From JBCDCB01 sp039182735 (GTDB taxonomy: Bacteria > Planctomycetota > Phycisphaerae > Phycisphaerales > UBA1924): a DNA stretch of 51,004 bases. Within the stretch, counting starts at the first letter, position 1; each line of letters begins with the position of its first letter. Positions 8,154-17,161 of this stretch are shown in pieces. A program made the position numbers and the translations under genes. The DNA is taken from assembly GCA_039182735.1 (NCBI GenBank), contig JBCDCB010000021.1, positions 1-51,004 on the forward strand, read 5' to 3'. Under the pieces are notes generated by a model. It was not told the DNA's origin, did not search any database, and was given only the letters and a program-made list of their open reading frames with translations.

Positions 8154-9397
8154 GCGGGGCGTTCCTCGTCCGCCGGGTCGTCCGGCTTGATGTGCGCGCG
8201 CCACGCGAAAATCGCGGGCATCAACTCCGACGCGATCCCCACGAGCACCAGCAGCCCAAGCAGTTCCTTGTGGAACGTCGAGGGCTCCACCAGCACCAGC
8301 GAAACCCCGAGCGCAAGCATCAGCGGCGCCTGTCTGCACGCACCGATCCGCAGCAGCGGGAGCATGCCCGCGTGTCGATCCAGCGCCCATTCCGGGCGCA
8401 CGCTGCGGAAGCCGAAGCCCATCACGAGCGGTTTGAACACGATCCGCGCCGCAACGAACGCCAGCGCGCCAAGCAGCAGCAGCGGTGTGGTCACCGGCTC
8501 GAGCAGCAGCCCTGTGAGCAATCCAAAGAGGATCGCGAACGTGTGCTCGGCCCGGAAGATGAACGCCTCGAACTGTTGGATGCCCTGCGAGCGGATGTTC
8601 GCGATCACTGCGCCGGTGCACATCGCCGTGATCAGCGGCGAGCAGTCGAGCTGGTTGGCCGACCCCGCGATGAACGCGACCAGTCCAAGAAAGACCGTGA
8701 ACTGGTGCCCCTGCGAGCTGCCCGCGAGGCGGATCATGCCGCGCCCGACGAAGCCGATCGCCAGCGCGAGCAGCACGCTGTGCAGCAATTTCAGCGCCGC
8801 GCGATCGGGCGTGAGCGAGAGCGCACCCAGCGCGTCCACCGAGACGAGCTTCGTCGCGACACCGAACGCCAGGATCGCGAGCCCACCCGCCAGGGCGCCG
8901 GCGGCGCGCACCAGCACAATCGGTCGTCGATCGAAGTGCGCGCCCAGCGAACGCGTCTCGACCGACCAGCCCAACGACCCCGCCACCAGGAACACGAGGG
9001 GGATCGTGAGCAGCGCGGGCGAGGGTTCGGGCAGCCACCGGCTGAGCAGCGCGTACCCGAGCGTTCCAAAGACCGCCGCCGAGACGAGGAAGTCAGCTGC
9101 AGCGATCAGCCAGACCGCGCGCGGCAGCGAACGCAGCAGCGACCACCGGAACTGCAGCCCCACAAGCATCCCGATCCAGCCCAGCCCCAGCGCCAGCAGC
9201 GGCACCGCGTTGAAGATCGACTCGCGATCGATCAGCCCCGTGACCGAGGGCCCCAGCACCACGCCGACGAGCACGGAGACCCACCCGCCCGCAACAAGCA
9301 CGGTCGCAGGCCTCGATCGGCGGAGGCGGTACGCGGGGCGCGATGTCGCCAGCAGGCCCGCGCCGATCAGAACGAGGATGGGAATGAACACGTCCAT
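8150..9397 (-). CDS. CPA2-like membrane protein without the ion-binding Asp (partner of the next gene)
   Basis: A 415-aa protein with about 12 membrane helices. The N-terminal RLRRSRP, then GGWVSVLVGVVLGP and LGWIGMLVGLQFR, resemble the N-terminal half of CPA2 antiporters. The helix corresponding to the ion-binding segment (VRAAGALAGGLAILAFG) has only Gly/Ala where an Asp is expected. I infer a degenerate or structural antiporter subunit. It overlaps the 495-aa antiporter gene by 4 nt, and the same pairing recurs at 15770-18399, so the two products probably work together. Another possibility is a transporter with a different substrate. It starts 102 nt after the second mrpG stop, the largest gap in this strand run. 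Confidence 0.75.
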   Translation of the reverse strand: MDVFIPILVLIGAGLLATSRPAYRLRRSRPATVLVAGGWVSVLVGVVLGPSVTGLIDRESIFNAVPLLALGLGWIGMLVGLQFRWSLLRSLPRAVWLIAAADFLVSAAVFGTLGYALLSRWLPEPSPALLTIPLVFLVAGSLGWSVETRSLGAHFDRRPIVLVRAAGALAGGLAILAFGVATKLVSVDALGALSLTPDRAALKLLHSVLLALAIGFVGRGMIRLAGSSQGHQFTVFLGLVAFIAGSANQLDCSPLITAMCTGAVIANIRSQGIQQFEAFIFRAEHTFAILFGLLTGLLLEPVTTPLLLLGALAFVAARIVFKPLVMGFGFRSVRPEWALDRHAGMLPLLRIGACRQAPLMLALGVSLVLVEPSTFHKELLGLLVLVGIASELMPAIFAWRAHIKPDDPADEERPA

Positions 9398-9499
9398 GGA
9401 AACCCATCCCGCGGCGCGCGCGCACCGTACAGGTCGATGAGCATCACGCGTCCGTGCCCGTGCGCCGCACGTACGAGTCTATCGGGATGCGATGGTACC

Positions 9500-9997
9500 T
9501 CACGCGGCGCCGCGATCGCGCGGCGCAAACGGGACGGGGTTCCGCTCGGTGTCGCCCGTGGGCAGGCGCGTCTCGCCCAGACGGTTGTCGATCGCCTTCT
9601 CAGGGTCGGCTTTGTCTTCCTCGAGATCGCGGAAGCGGGAGTCGCCCCACATCGGGGTGCCCGCGTGGTGTGCCGCCTTCGCGAGCAGGTGCGTCCCGAT
9701 CGGTGTGGCGACCACGGTGAAGACCACCGTCACCACCGACTTGGCCACCACCACAGCATCCGCCATGTGGAAGCACGCCGCGAGCAGCATCCCGGTGATC
9801 CCGAGCGTGGTGCACTTGCTCGCCGCGTGCATGCGCGCGTAGGGATCGGGGAACCGCGCGACGCCGATCGCCCCGAGGAGCATCAGCCCCAGCCCGATGA
9901 TCAGCGAGATCGTCGCGAAGATGTCAAGCAGCGGTTGCACGCCCCACGCCTGCGCCTCGTTCGCGGTTCCGCCAGCGGCGGCGAGCACCGTGATCAT
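9500..9997 (-). CDS. mrpG: Mrp antiporter subunit G (second operon)
   Basis: A 165-aa protein. The MrpG signature is GAIGVARFPDPYARMHAASKCT, followed by two further helices and an unusually long polar C-terminal tail of about 55 residues that is absent from the first-operon copy. ATG 9997 overlaps the mrpF stop (ATGA). The frame is open well upstream, but that is only a shadow of mrpF. It is the last gene of the second Mrp set; 102 nt separate it from the next antiporter pair, with no convincing terminator between. Confidence 0.9.
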   Translation of the reverse strand: MITVLAAAGGTANEAQAWGVQPLLDIFATISLIIGLGLMLLGAIGVARFPDPYARMHAASKCTTLGITGMLLAACFHMADAVVVAKSVVTVVFTVVATPIGTHLLAKAAHHAGTPMWGDSRFRDLEEDKADPEKAIDNRLGETRLPTGDTERNPVPFAPRDRGAA

Positions 9998-10326
9998 GCC
10001 ACCGCTCCTCTCCGCGCGATGAACTGCGCAAACGCGACCGTTGACACGAACCCAAGGATCGAGACGATCAGCACGCCATCGAAGAACGCGAGAGACTGCG
10101 ACTTGATGGTCAGCAGCACCACGAGCGCCACGACCTGCACGGCGAAGGTGTCGCTCGCGATGCCCCGGTCGGGCAGCGTCGGGCCACGCACGATCCGCAC
10201 GAGGCACAGCACCATCGACGCGATGATCACGAAGATCCCGATGTTCACCGTCCACAGCAGCGCGGATTCACTCCAGTCGGTGCGCGCCGCCTCGGCTGCC
10301 AGCATGATCGATGGCGACACGTTCAC
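9994..10326 (-). CDS. mrpF: Mrp antiporter subunit F (second operon)
   Basis: A 110-aa, three-helix protein with the MrpF motif RGPTLPDRGIASDTFAVQ around residue 48. The GTG start at 10326 overlaps the mrpE stop (GTGA). It has an N-terminal extension of about 20 residues compared with the 95-aa first-operon copy. It overlaps mrpG by 4 nt. Confidence 0.91.
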   Translation of the reverse strand: MNVSPSIMLAAEAARTDWSESALLWTVNIGIFVIIASMVLCLVRIVRGPTLPDRGIASDTFAVQVVALVVLLTIKSQSLAFFDGVLIVSILGFVSTVAFAQFIARRGAVA

Positions 10327-10796
10327 GCGAAGACCTCCCGCTTCATGCGATCCGCCAGTTCGTCGATGTCCGCGAGCGCTTCGTCGCGATCCTCCGCGTA
10401 CATGCAGTGCACGTACAGGTACTCACCGCCCGGGCACACGTCCACGACGAGCGTGCCCGGCGTCAGCGTGATCGCGTTGGCCAGCGACACACGCTGCACC
10501 GGTGTCAGCTCGCGCACCGGGTAACGCAGGATGCCCGGCTTCATACGGAACCCGGGCGTCGCGATGTCCTTCGCCACCTCGATATTCGCCTTGGCGAGGA
10601 TGACCAGGAAGTACCACCCGAAGCGCACGAGCTTGACGATCTTCCCGATGTAGGGCGGCTGGTCGCGCAGCCGCGCGTAGCCCGACACCACCAGCGCGCC
10701 GACGACAAGCCCGGCGATGAAGTTCCACGGGTTTCCGCTGCCCGTCAGCAGGCACCAGACGAGCGCGAGCCCGATGTTCAAGACCAGCGGACTCAT
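10323..10796 (-). CDS. mrpE: Mrp antiporter subunit E (second operon)
   Basis: A 157-aa protein with N-terminal helices (LNIGLALVWCLLTGS) and the soluble domain marked by SLANAITLTPGTLVVDV and YLYVHCMYAED, matching the MrpE family. ATG 10796 overlaps the mrpD stop. The helix FGWYFLVILAKANIEVAKDI corresponds to the conserved segment of the first copy, though overall identity with that copy looks low. The two operons therefore diverged long ago rather than duplicating recently. Confidence 0.91.
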   Translation of the reverse strand: MSPLVLNIGLALVWCLLTGSGNPWNFIAGLVVGALVVSGYARLRDQPPYIGKIVKLVRFGWYFLVILAKANIEVAKDIATPGFRMKPGILRYPVRELTPVQRVSLANAITLTPGTLVVDVCPGGEYLYVHCMYAEDRDEALADIDELADRMKREVFA

Positions 10797-12409
10797 GATG
10801 CGCTCTCCGAATCACCCGCCACGGCTTCCGCGGTCTCCGTGATCGCTCGCGTGCCCAGGATTGTGTCGATCATCGGCGCGGGTTCGACGATGAGCTCCGC
10901 GGCGGCGTTGGTCGCGCGCGCTGCCGGGCCCGGCAGCAAACCCGCGCCGATCGCGAAGGCCAGCAGGATCCACACGCCGGCGAACGCGTACCCGAGCCTC
11001 GGCGCCGTCCCGAGCGTGCCGCCCTCCGGCGCGACGAGCCACGCGCCGCGCAGCTCGCCCCAGAACGCGGCGCACCAGACCCGCCCCATCGCGATGAACG
11101 TGAGCGCCGCGGTCACGACGATGCAGAGCCCGAGCAGCGTGTTGCCGGTGCTGAAGGCTTCGCGCATGAGCCCGGCCTTGCCATAGAAGCCCGCGAGAGG
11201 CGGGATGCCCGCGACGGCGAGCGACGCGATGAAGAAGACAACGCCGAGCGCCGGGGCGCGCTGCACGGCACCGCCAAACTCCCGGAGGTCATCGGTGCCG
11301 GCGTGGCGCTCGAGCATGCCGGTCGCCATGAGCAGGCACGCCATGACGAGCATTTCCTGCATCATGTAGTACGACACGCTGCCGATGGAATCGATCGAAC
11401 CGATGACGACACCGGCGATGAGATAGCCGACGTGGCTCATCAGCACGAGCAGCAGCACACGCCGGACGCTGTGCGCGCCGATCGCCATGACGATCGCGAG
11501 GATCATCGTCACCGCTGCCATGCCCGCGAGGATCGGCGAGAGCGCCTCGGCAGAAGGCGTGCCCATCGGGCCGAAGACCGTCGGGTAGAGGCGGATCACC
11601 GCGTAGACGCCGACCTTGGAGAGCAGCGCTGCGAAGAGCGCCGACACGGTGGTCGGCATCGTGGGGTAGCTGTCGGGCAGCCAGAACCACAGCGGGAAGA
11701 CCGCCGCCTTGAGCGTGAACACGAACAGCAGCATGGTCGAGACGGCGATGAAGGCCGTCGGGACGCCGCCTTCGGTGGTGTTCATCTCGCTCACCCAGCG
11801 TGCGAGGTCCGCGAAGTTCAGCGTCCCGGTGACGCCGTAGATCATGCCCGCGGCGAGCACGAAGACCGACGACCCGATCAGGTTGATGATGACGTACTTG
11901 TACGCCTGCGCGAGCACGCGTTTGCTGCCGTCGAGGCACATCATGGCGTACGAGGCCATGAGCATGATCTCGAACCCGACGAACAGGTTGAACAGATCGC
12001 CGGTCAGGAACGAGAAGCTCACGCCCATGATGAGCAGGAACAGCAGCGGGTGGAACCAACTCCGCTCGTTGCGTTCAGGCATCACGTCCATCGTGTGGAA
12101 CGACGCGGCGAGCCCGATCACGCTCGTGATCGTCACGAGCAGACCGCTCAGCCAGTCGAACATGATCGCGATGCCGAACGGCGCGGGCCAGCTCCCGGCG
12201 ACGCTGTACAGCAGCGGGGGGGCGCCGCTTTCGAGCGAGCCCAGCTTCACGAGCAGGAAAGCGTTCATCACCACGAGCACCGCCATGCCGCCGACACTCA
12301 GCGCACGTTGCACGCCGAGCGATCCGCGCAGCAGCACGCTGAGGATCCCGAGGAGCATCGGGACCACGACGGGCAGCGCCACGAGGGGTGTGAGGTTCGG
12401 GTCGTTCAC
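10793..12409 (-). CDS. mrpD: Mrp antiporter subunit D (second operon)
   Basis: A 538-aa antiporter-like subunit. GFEIMLMASYAMMCL carries the conserved Glu and SALFAALLSKVGVYAVIR the conserved Lys. A short linker near residues 145-160 is specific to this copy. I choose GTG 12409, which overlaps the mrpC stop (GTGA) and has GAGGAGG eight bases upstream. The open frame reaches 12850 but that part is a shadow of mrpC. The C-terminus has an acidic tail not seen in the first copy. Confidence 0.92.
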   Translation of the reverse strand: MNDPNLTPLVALPVVVPMLLGILSVLLRGSLGVQRALSVGGMAVLVVMNAFLLVKLGSLESGAPPLLYSVAGSWPAPFGIAIMFDWLSGLLVTITSVIGLAASFHTMDVMPERNERSWFHPLLFLLIMGVSFSFLTGDLFNLFVGFEIMLMASYAMMCLDGSKRVLAQAYKYVIINLIGSSVFVLAAGMIYGVTGTLNFADLARWVSEMNTTEGGVPTAFIAVSTMLLFVFTLKAAVFPLWFWLPDSYPTMPTTVSALFAALLSKVGVYAVIRLYPTVFGPMGTPSAEALSPILAGMAAVTMILAIVMAIGAHSVRRVLLLVLMSHVGYLIAGVVIGSIDSIGSVSYYMMQEMLVMACLLMATGMLERHAGTDDLREFGGAVQRAPALGVVFFIASLAVAGIPPLAGFYGKAGLMREAFSTGNTLLGLCIVVTAALTFIAMGRVWCAAFWGELRGAWLVAPEGGTLGTAPRLGYAFAGVWILLAFAIGAGLLPGPAARATNAAAELIVEPAPMIDTILGTRAITETAEAVAGDSESAS

Positions 12410-12795
12410 GCCGCCTCCTCCGCGGGTTCGTGCCGGTGTGTGAGCTCCGCGAGCGCATCGACACGCATCGTGCCCGTCTTGCGGTGCATCGTGACCAGCA
12501 GCGTGAGCAGGAACGCGGTGACGGCGAAGGAGATGACGATCGCGGTGAGGATCAGCGCCTGCGGGAGCGGGTCGGCGAACGTGCCGCCCTCCGCGAGGAC
12601 CGGCGCGCTCTTGCCGATCGACTCGCCGTTCGCGCCCATCACGATCGGCGCGCCGCTCATCGTGAGGATGCCCAGGTTCGCGGCGTGTGAGAGCAGGAAG
12701 AGCCCCATCGCGATGCCCTTGAGCTCGCCCCCCAGCATGAGGTACACGCTGACGCCGAACAGCACGGTGATGACGATGACCATGGTGAGCGTCAT
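12406..12795 (-). CDS. mrpC: Mrp antiporter subunit C (second operon)
   Basis: A 129-aa NuoK-like subunit with GIAMGLFLLSHAANLGIL in the second helix and DPLPQALILTAIVISFA in the third. The His-rich end (HRHEP) is a local feature. The ATG overlaps the stop of the fused A-B gene, and its stop overlaps mrpD. Compared with the first copy it has about 14 extra residues, mostly at the C-terminus. Confidence 0.92.
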   Translation of the reverse strand: MTLTMVIVITVLFGVSVYLMLGGELKGIAMGLFLLSHAANLGILTMSGAPIVMGANGESIGKSAPVLAEGGTFADPLPQALILTAIVISFAVTAFLLTLLVTMHRKTGTMRVDALAELTHRHEPAEEAA

Positions 12796-15773
12796 TCGAG
12801 TTCCTCCTCGAAGCGGTTGATGATCCCGACGCTGACGCCGACCACGACAAGGAAGACCCCGAGGTCGAAGAACATCGCGGAGGTGAAGTGGAACGAGTCG
12901 CCGCCGAGGAGCGGGACGTAGGCGCTGGTCGTCGTCAGGAAAGCCGTCCCGCCGCTCGGCACGAGGAACGGAACGAGAATCGCGGTGGCGAGCGCGATGA
13001 GCAGACCGCCCGCCGCGAGCGTTGCCGGCTTCACCGGCATCAACCGCTTGATCGATCCCAGCCCCTCGCTCACCCGGTAGATCGCGATCGCCACCGACGC
13101 GATCAGGCCAGCGATGAACCCGCCGCCCGGCTGGTTGTGACCCTTGAAGAAGACATACCCCACGAAGATCAGCGACAGCGGCAGAATCAGCCCCATCGCG
13201 CTGCGGAACAGGCTCGATCGAAGCCCCGGCTGTGCGTGCTCATGGGGACGCCTCGGCACCGCGGCCAGCATCCCCAGCACGCCCATCACCGCGATCGCCA
13301 GCACCGTGATCTCGCCGATCGTGTCGTAGCCGCGAAAGTCAACGAGGATCACGTTCACGACGTTCTCCCCTGCGCCGCCGCGACCGTTCGTCTCGACGCT
13401 CCCCTCGTAGGAATGCTCGAGGAACCACGCGCCGAGGCGCGGATGCTCACCGAGATCGACCACACGCTCCGAGGGATCGAGCTTTTCTTCATCGCCCTTC
13501 GACGCGACGGCGACGGATTGCGCGGCGCTTGCTTGCAGCGCAAGATCGGTCCCGACAGCCGTGCGATCAGCGATCGCTCCGGCCTGCCACGCCGCCAGAC
13601 CCACGGGGATCGCGATGAGCGTCGCGAAGACCGCGCGCGGCAGCTTGCGCACGTTCACGTCGGCCTCCCGATCTTCGGGCAGCAGACGCATCACCAGCAG
13701 GAAGAGCACCACGCTGATGATCTCGAACATGATCTGCGTCAGCGCGAGGTCCGGCGCGCGGTACACCAGGTACATGCCCGTCGCGCAGAACCCCGCCGCC
13801 CCGAGCAGCAGCACGCGGACGATGCGCGAACGCACCGCCGGCATGAGCAGCGCCGACACGCACGTCAGCGCGCCGATCATGATGACCGCGATCATCGTGC
13901 CCGCGGTGTCGCCGCTCCCCCAATCGAACGCGAGCGGTTCGAGCCCGCCTCCGCGCGTCAGCGAGAACCCAAGCGCCAGCGCGAACGCGCCGAGGATCGT
14001 CGCGATGTACAGGCGCAGGTTGCCGCCCTGCACGTATCGGTTCCCGAGCGCGCCGAGGCGCTCGCTGATCCCGATGAACGCCGGGAAGGCACGATCGTGG
14101 ATGTCCGACCCGTTCGGGAAACGCGTCGCGAGCCCGAGGAAGAACCCGGCCCCGATCGCGATCCCGGTCATCAGCAGAGGAATCCCCGGGTGGGTGATAG
14201 CGTGCAGCAGTGAGCCGTCGGCGAGATGCGCCCATTGACCGCGGTTGGTTTCGACCGCCCCGAAGAGGAACTCGAACGCCGGCGGCGCGACACCGCCCAT
14301 GATCTGGAATGAGACGAGCAGCGCCGCGGGCCACCACAGGCACGCCGACCAGAAGCCCGATTCGTGCGCATGCTCGTCGTCGTGCGCGTGCTCGTACGCA
14401 GGCTCCGCGGCACCACCGAAGACGTACCGCACGAAGCGGACGAAGATCGTCACGTTGCACGCGGCGGTCGCGACGCCCATCGCGCCGATCACCATCACCC
14501 ACGCGTGCTCTTTCCACGCGTTCTTCAGCAGATAGAAGAACGCCTCCTTCATCGAGAAGCTTAGCGAGCCCGGCATGCCTGCGAGCGCGAACGCGCCGAG
14601 CAGCAACACGACCGCGTACACCCGATGCGAACGCCACAGCCCGCGGATGCCCTCGGTGGTCTTGCTGCCCGTCGCGTGGATGATCGCGCCGGCGATGATG
14701 AACAGCGGCGCCTTGTACAGGGCGTGGTTCAGGATCTGCACGACAGGCCAGATCATCCCGCTCCCGCCGCCGTGCCCGTCATCGACCGCCTTCTTGGCGA
14801 TCTCGAGACCCCCGACGCCGTACATGCACACCAGCAGTCCGAGCTGGCTGACGGTGGTGTACGCGAGAATCTTCTTGAGCCCGTTGCTGCGCACCGCGAG
14901 CACGCCGCCGAGCAGCATGGTGATCGCGCCGAACCACGCGAGCGTCGGGCCCCACGATTCGAGCGTGTGCATCGAGGGCCAAAGGCGAGCGAGCAGGTAG
15001 ACGCCGGCCTTCACCATCGTCGCCGAGTGCAGATAAGCGCTGACGGGCGTGGGCGCCGCCATCGCGCCGGGGAGCCAGAAGTGCAGCGGCCACTGGGCCG
15101 ACTTCGCCGCGGCCCCGATGAACAGGAACACGAACGCCAGCACGATCGCCGCGTCCAGCCCGATGCCCTGCGCTTCGAGCGCACTGAACGACCACGCGCC
15201 GGTGGTCGAGCCCAGCACGAGGATCCCGGCGAGCAGGGCCATCCCGCCCGCGCCGGTCACACTGAGCGCCTGCAGCGCGAGCTTGACCGCGCCCTTGTCG
15301 CGGAGGTTCCAGCCGATCAGCAGGAAGGAACTCACCGTGGTGAGCTCCCAGAAGATGAACATGCCCAGCATGTTGTCGCTCAGCGCGATGCCGATCATCG
15401 CGGTCGCGAAGAGACCGAGCGTCGGATAGAAGCGAGCGATCGACTTCGCGTCGGGCCCGAAGTACCCGCGCGCATAGAGCGTGATGAGCGCGCCGACGCC
15501 CGCGACCAGCATCGCGAAGAACGCCCCGAGCTGGTCGGCCCGGAACGAGAGCTCCAGGTTCAGCAGCGGCGCTTCGAGCAGGCCCGGGATCGCCACGACC
15601 TCGCCCGCGAAGCCTTCCGTGAGCCCGACGCGCAGCATCACGAGGAACGACGCGAGCATCCCGGCGAACGCGACGATCGCGCGGAACCCCGTCCACTGCT
15701 TCGGGAGCAGGTCGGTCGCGAGGCCCAGCACGACGGGGGCGAAGACAGCGAGCACGAGGGAAGCGAGCATCAA
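12792..15773 (-). CDS. mrpA: Fused Mrp antiporter subunits A and B (second operon)
   Basis: A 993-aa fusion. Residues 1 to about 840 are MrpA: FWELTTVSSFLLIGW (Glu), SATMVKAGVYLLARLWPSM (Lys), then DUF4040-like YRAPDLALTQIMFE and the DFRGYDTIGEITVLAI helix. Residues about 853-993 are a complete MrpB (KGHNQPGGGFIAGLI). Fused A-B is the mark of group 2, six-gene Mrp operons. A His/Asp/Glu-rich cytosolic or periplasmic loop (EHAHDDEHAHE, about residue 465) could bind metal. ATG 15773 overlaps the upstream CPA2 gene stop, linking the Mrp complex and that antiporter translationally. Confidence 0.93.
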   Translation of the reverse strand: MMLASLVLAVFAPVVLGLATDLLPKQWTGFRAIVAFAGMLASFLVMLRVGLTEGFAGEVVAIPGLLEAPLLNLELSFRADQLGAFFAMLVAGVGALITLYARGYFGPDAKSIARFYPTLGLFATAMIGIALSDNMLGMFIFWELTTVSSFLLIGWNLRDKGAVKLALQALSVTGAGGMALLAGILVLGSTTGAWSFSALEAQGIGLDAAIVLAFVFLFIGAAAKSAQWPLHFWLPGAMAAPTPVSAYLHSATMVKAGVYLLARLWPSMHTLESWGPTLAWFGAITMLLGGVLAVRSNGLKKILAYTTVSQLGLLVCMYGVGGLEIAKKAVDDGHGGGSGMIWPVVQILNHALYKAPLFIIAGAIIHATGSKTTEGIRGLWRSHRVYAVVLLLGAFALAGMPGSLSFSMKEAFFYLLKNAWKEHAWVMVIGAMGVATAACNVTIFVRFVRYVFGGAAEPAYEHAHDDEHAHESGFWSACLWWPAALLVSFQIMGGVAPPAFEFLFGAVETNRGQWAHLADGSLLHAITHPGIPLLMTGIAIGAGFFLGLATRFPNGSDIHDRAFPAFIGISERLGALGNRYVQGGNLRLYIATILGAFALALGFSLTRGGGLEPLAFDWGSGDTAGTMIAVIMIGALTCVSALLMPAVRSRIVRVLLLGAAGFCATGMYLVYRAPDLALTQIMFEIISVVLFLLVMRLLPEDREADVNVRKLPRAVFATLIAIPVGLAAWQAGAIADRTAVGTDLALQASAAQSVAVASKGDEEKLDPSERVVDLGEHPRLGAWFLEHSYEGSVETNGRGGAGENVVNVILVDFRGYDTIGEITVLAIAVMGVLGMLAAVPRRPHEHAQPGLRSSLFRSAMGLILPLSLIFVGYVFFKGHNQPGGGFIAGLIASVAIAIYRVSEGLGSIKRLMPVKPATLAAGGLLIALATAILVPFLVPSGGTAFLTTTSAYVPLLGGDSFHFTSAMFFDLGVFLVVVGVSVGIINRFEEELE

Positions 15774-17161
15774 TCGGTCTCTCGGGCTGGGGGTTCATCC
15801 GGCGCAGCGTTCGCACCCATTGTGCCGCTATCGGATCGTTTGAGCCCGAACGATAGAAGCGGGGGCCCAATCAGCTCGTTCATCGCGATCGTGGCAAGTA
15901 AAAGGCTGAACACCAACTCGCCCCGCGTCCCCTCTCCAAGGGCCTCGGCGGCGATCAACGCCAGCGCGAGCGCGATCCCCGCCTGCGGCGCGAAGGCCGT
16001 CCACAGCCACGCGCGTGTTCCCCTCGCGACTCCCGCCAGCTTCGCACCGAGCGTGACGCCCAGGTACGCCCCCGCCAGCCGCCCCGCCACGAGCACCAGC
16101 GCCGCGAGCCCCACCGACCCGATGATCGAGAGCTCGAGCTTCGCGCCAGCGACCGCAAAAAAGACGCAGTACACCGGCGTGCTCAGATCCTCGAGCGACT
16201 CAAAGAACGCCTCGCCGTGATGGTCCCACACGTTCTGCATCAGCATCCCGGCGATCAGCCCGACAAGCAGCGTCTCGAGGTGCAGCGCCTCGCAGATCAG
16301 CGCGATGCCCAGGCTCGCGACCGGGAGCACGATCAGCAGGTGCGCGCGCACCGAGTGCATGTACCACGCGAGCGCGAGCCCGAAGACGCCCCCCGCGAGG
16401 ATGGACCCGCCCAGACCGCCCGCGAGCGTGCGCGTGAGCGAGCCGTCGTCCGACGCGCCCCCCGCGCCGATCGCGATGACCACGGCAAACAACATGATCA
16501 CCACGATGTCTTTGCACACCGTCACCGCGAGCGCGAGCCGGCTCATCGCGGTCTGCGTGCCCAGTTCCTGCGTCAACGCCACGATGACCGCGGGCGAGTT
16601 TGTCAGCATCACCACGCCGACCGCCACCGCGAGCAAGACGTGCGCGCCCGAGCCCGGCGATTCGACCGCGCCCGCCATATCCAGCGCGATCGCGCCCGCG
16701 CCGCCCGCGAAGACAAACACGGCCGCGCACACACCCAGCAATACGAAGACGATCGGCTTGACCATCGTGCGCAGCTCGCGGACGCGGATCTCCCCGCCGG
16801 CGATGAGCGCGATCACCGCGATCGCCAGCTCGTTCACGAGCGAAACGGAGCCCAGCGCGTCCTTGGTCACGAGCCCGAGTGCGCCCGGGCCGACGCCGAT
16901 CCCGAAGAGCAGGTAGCCGGTGATCCGGGGCAGCCCGATCGTCTCGACCACGCGCCCGAACATCCACGCGCCGATGAGCAGCAGCCCGACCGCGGCGCCG
17001 GTCTCCGCGCTGCCGGGCGGCAGGGCATCCTGCGTCGAGTCCACGCTCGGCGAGAGCCACGCGAACCGCTGCGCCGTCCAGTCCAGCAGCAGCAGCACGC
17101 CGATCGCCAGAAGCAATCGCACGCCCTCGATCGGCGTCGGTCTGGGCCCGCCGTGGCTCAC
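15770..17161 (-). CDS. CPA2-type cation/proton antiporter with KD motif (second pair)
   Basis: A 463-aa, about 12-helix paralogue of the 6666-8153 gene. Shared motifs are RITGYLLFGIGVGP, VNELAIAVIALIAGGEI, TNSPAVIVAL and AVTVCKDIVVIMLF, again with Lys217-Asp218 in place of ND or DD. It lacks the Pro/Ala-rich loop of the other copy and has no attached nucleotide-binding domain. I choose GTG 17161 because it overlaps the stop of the partner gene; a longer frame to 17233 exists. The stop overlaps the start of mrpAB by 4 nt. Confidence 0.87.
   Translation of the reverse strand: MSHGGPRPTPIEGVRLLLAIGVLLLLDWTAQRFAWLSPSVDSTQDALPPGSAETGAAVGLLLIGAWMFGRVVETIGLPRITGYLLFGIGVGPGALGLVTKDALGSVSLVNELAIAVIALIAGGEIRVRELRTMVKPIVFVLLGVCAAVFVFAGGAGAIALDMAGAVESPGSGAHVLLAVAVGVVMLTNSPAVIVALTQELGTQTAMSRLALAVTVCKDIVVIMLFAVVIAIGAGGASDDGSLTRTLAGGLGGSILAGGVFGLALAWYMHSVRAHLLIVLPVASLGIALICEALHLETLLVGLIAGMLMQNVWDHHGEAFFESLEDLSTPVYCVFFAVAGAKLELSIIGSVGLAALVLVAGRLAGAYLGVTLGAKLAGVARGTRAWLWTAFAPQAGIALALALIAAEALGEGTRGELVFSLLLATIAMNELIGPPLLSFGLKRSDSGTMGANAAPDEPPARETD

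Noticed and set aside
10327..10796. Frameshift or pseudogene in the second mrpE, because its sequence differs so much from the first
   Set aside because: Length, helix layout and the LTPGT motif are intact; the difference is divergence between operon types.
11303..12820. Plus-strand ORF of 505 codons opposite mrpD/C of the second set
   Set aside because: His/Arg/Asp-rich antisense shadow with no domain; the minus-strand genes are clear.
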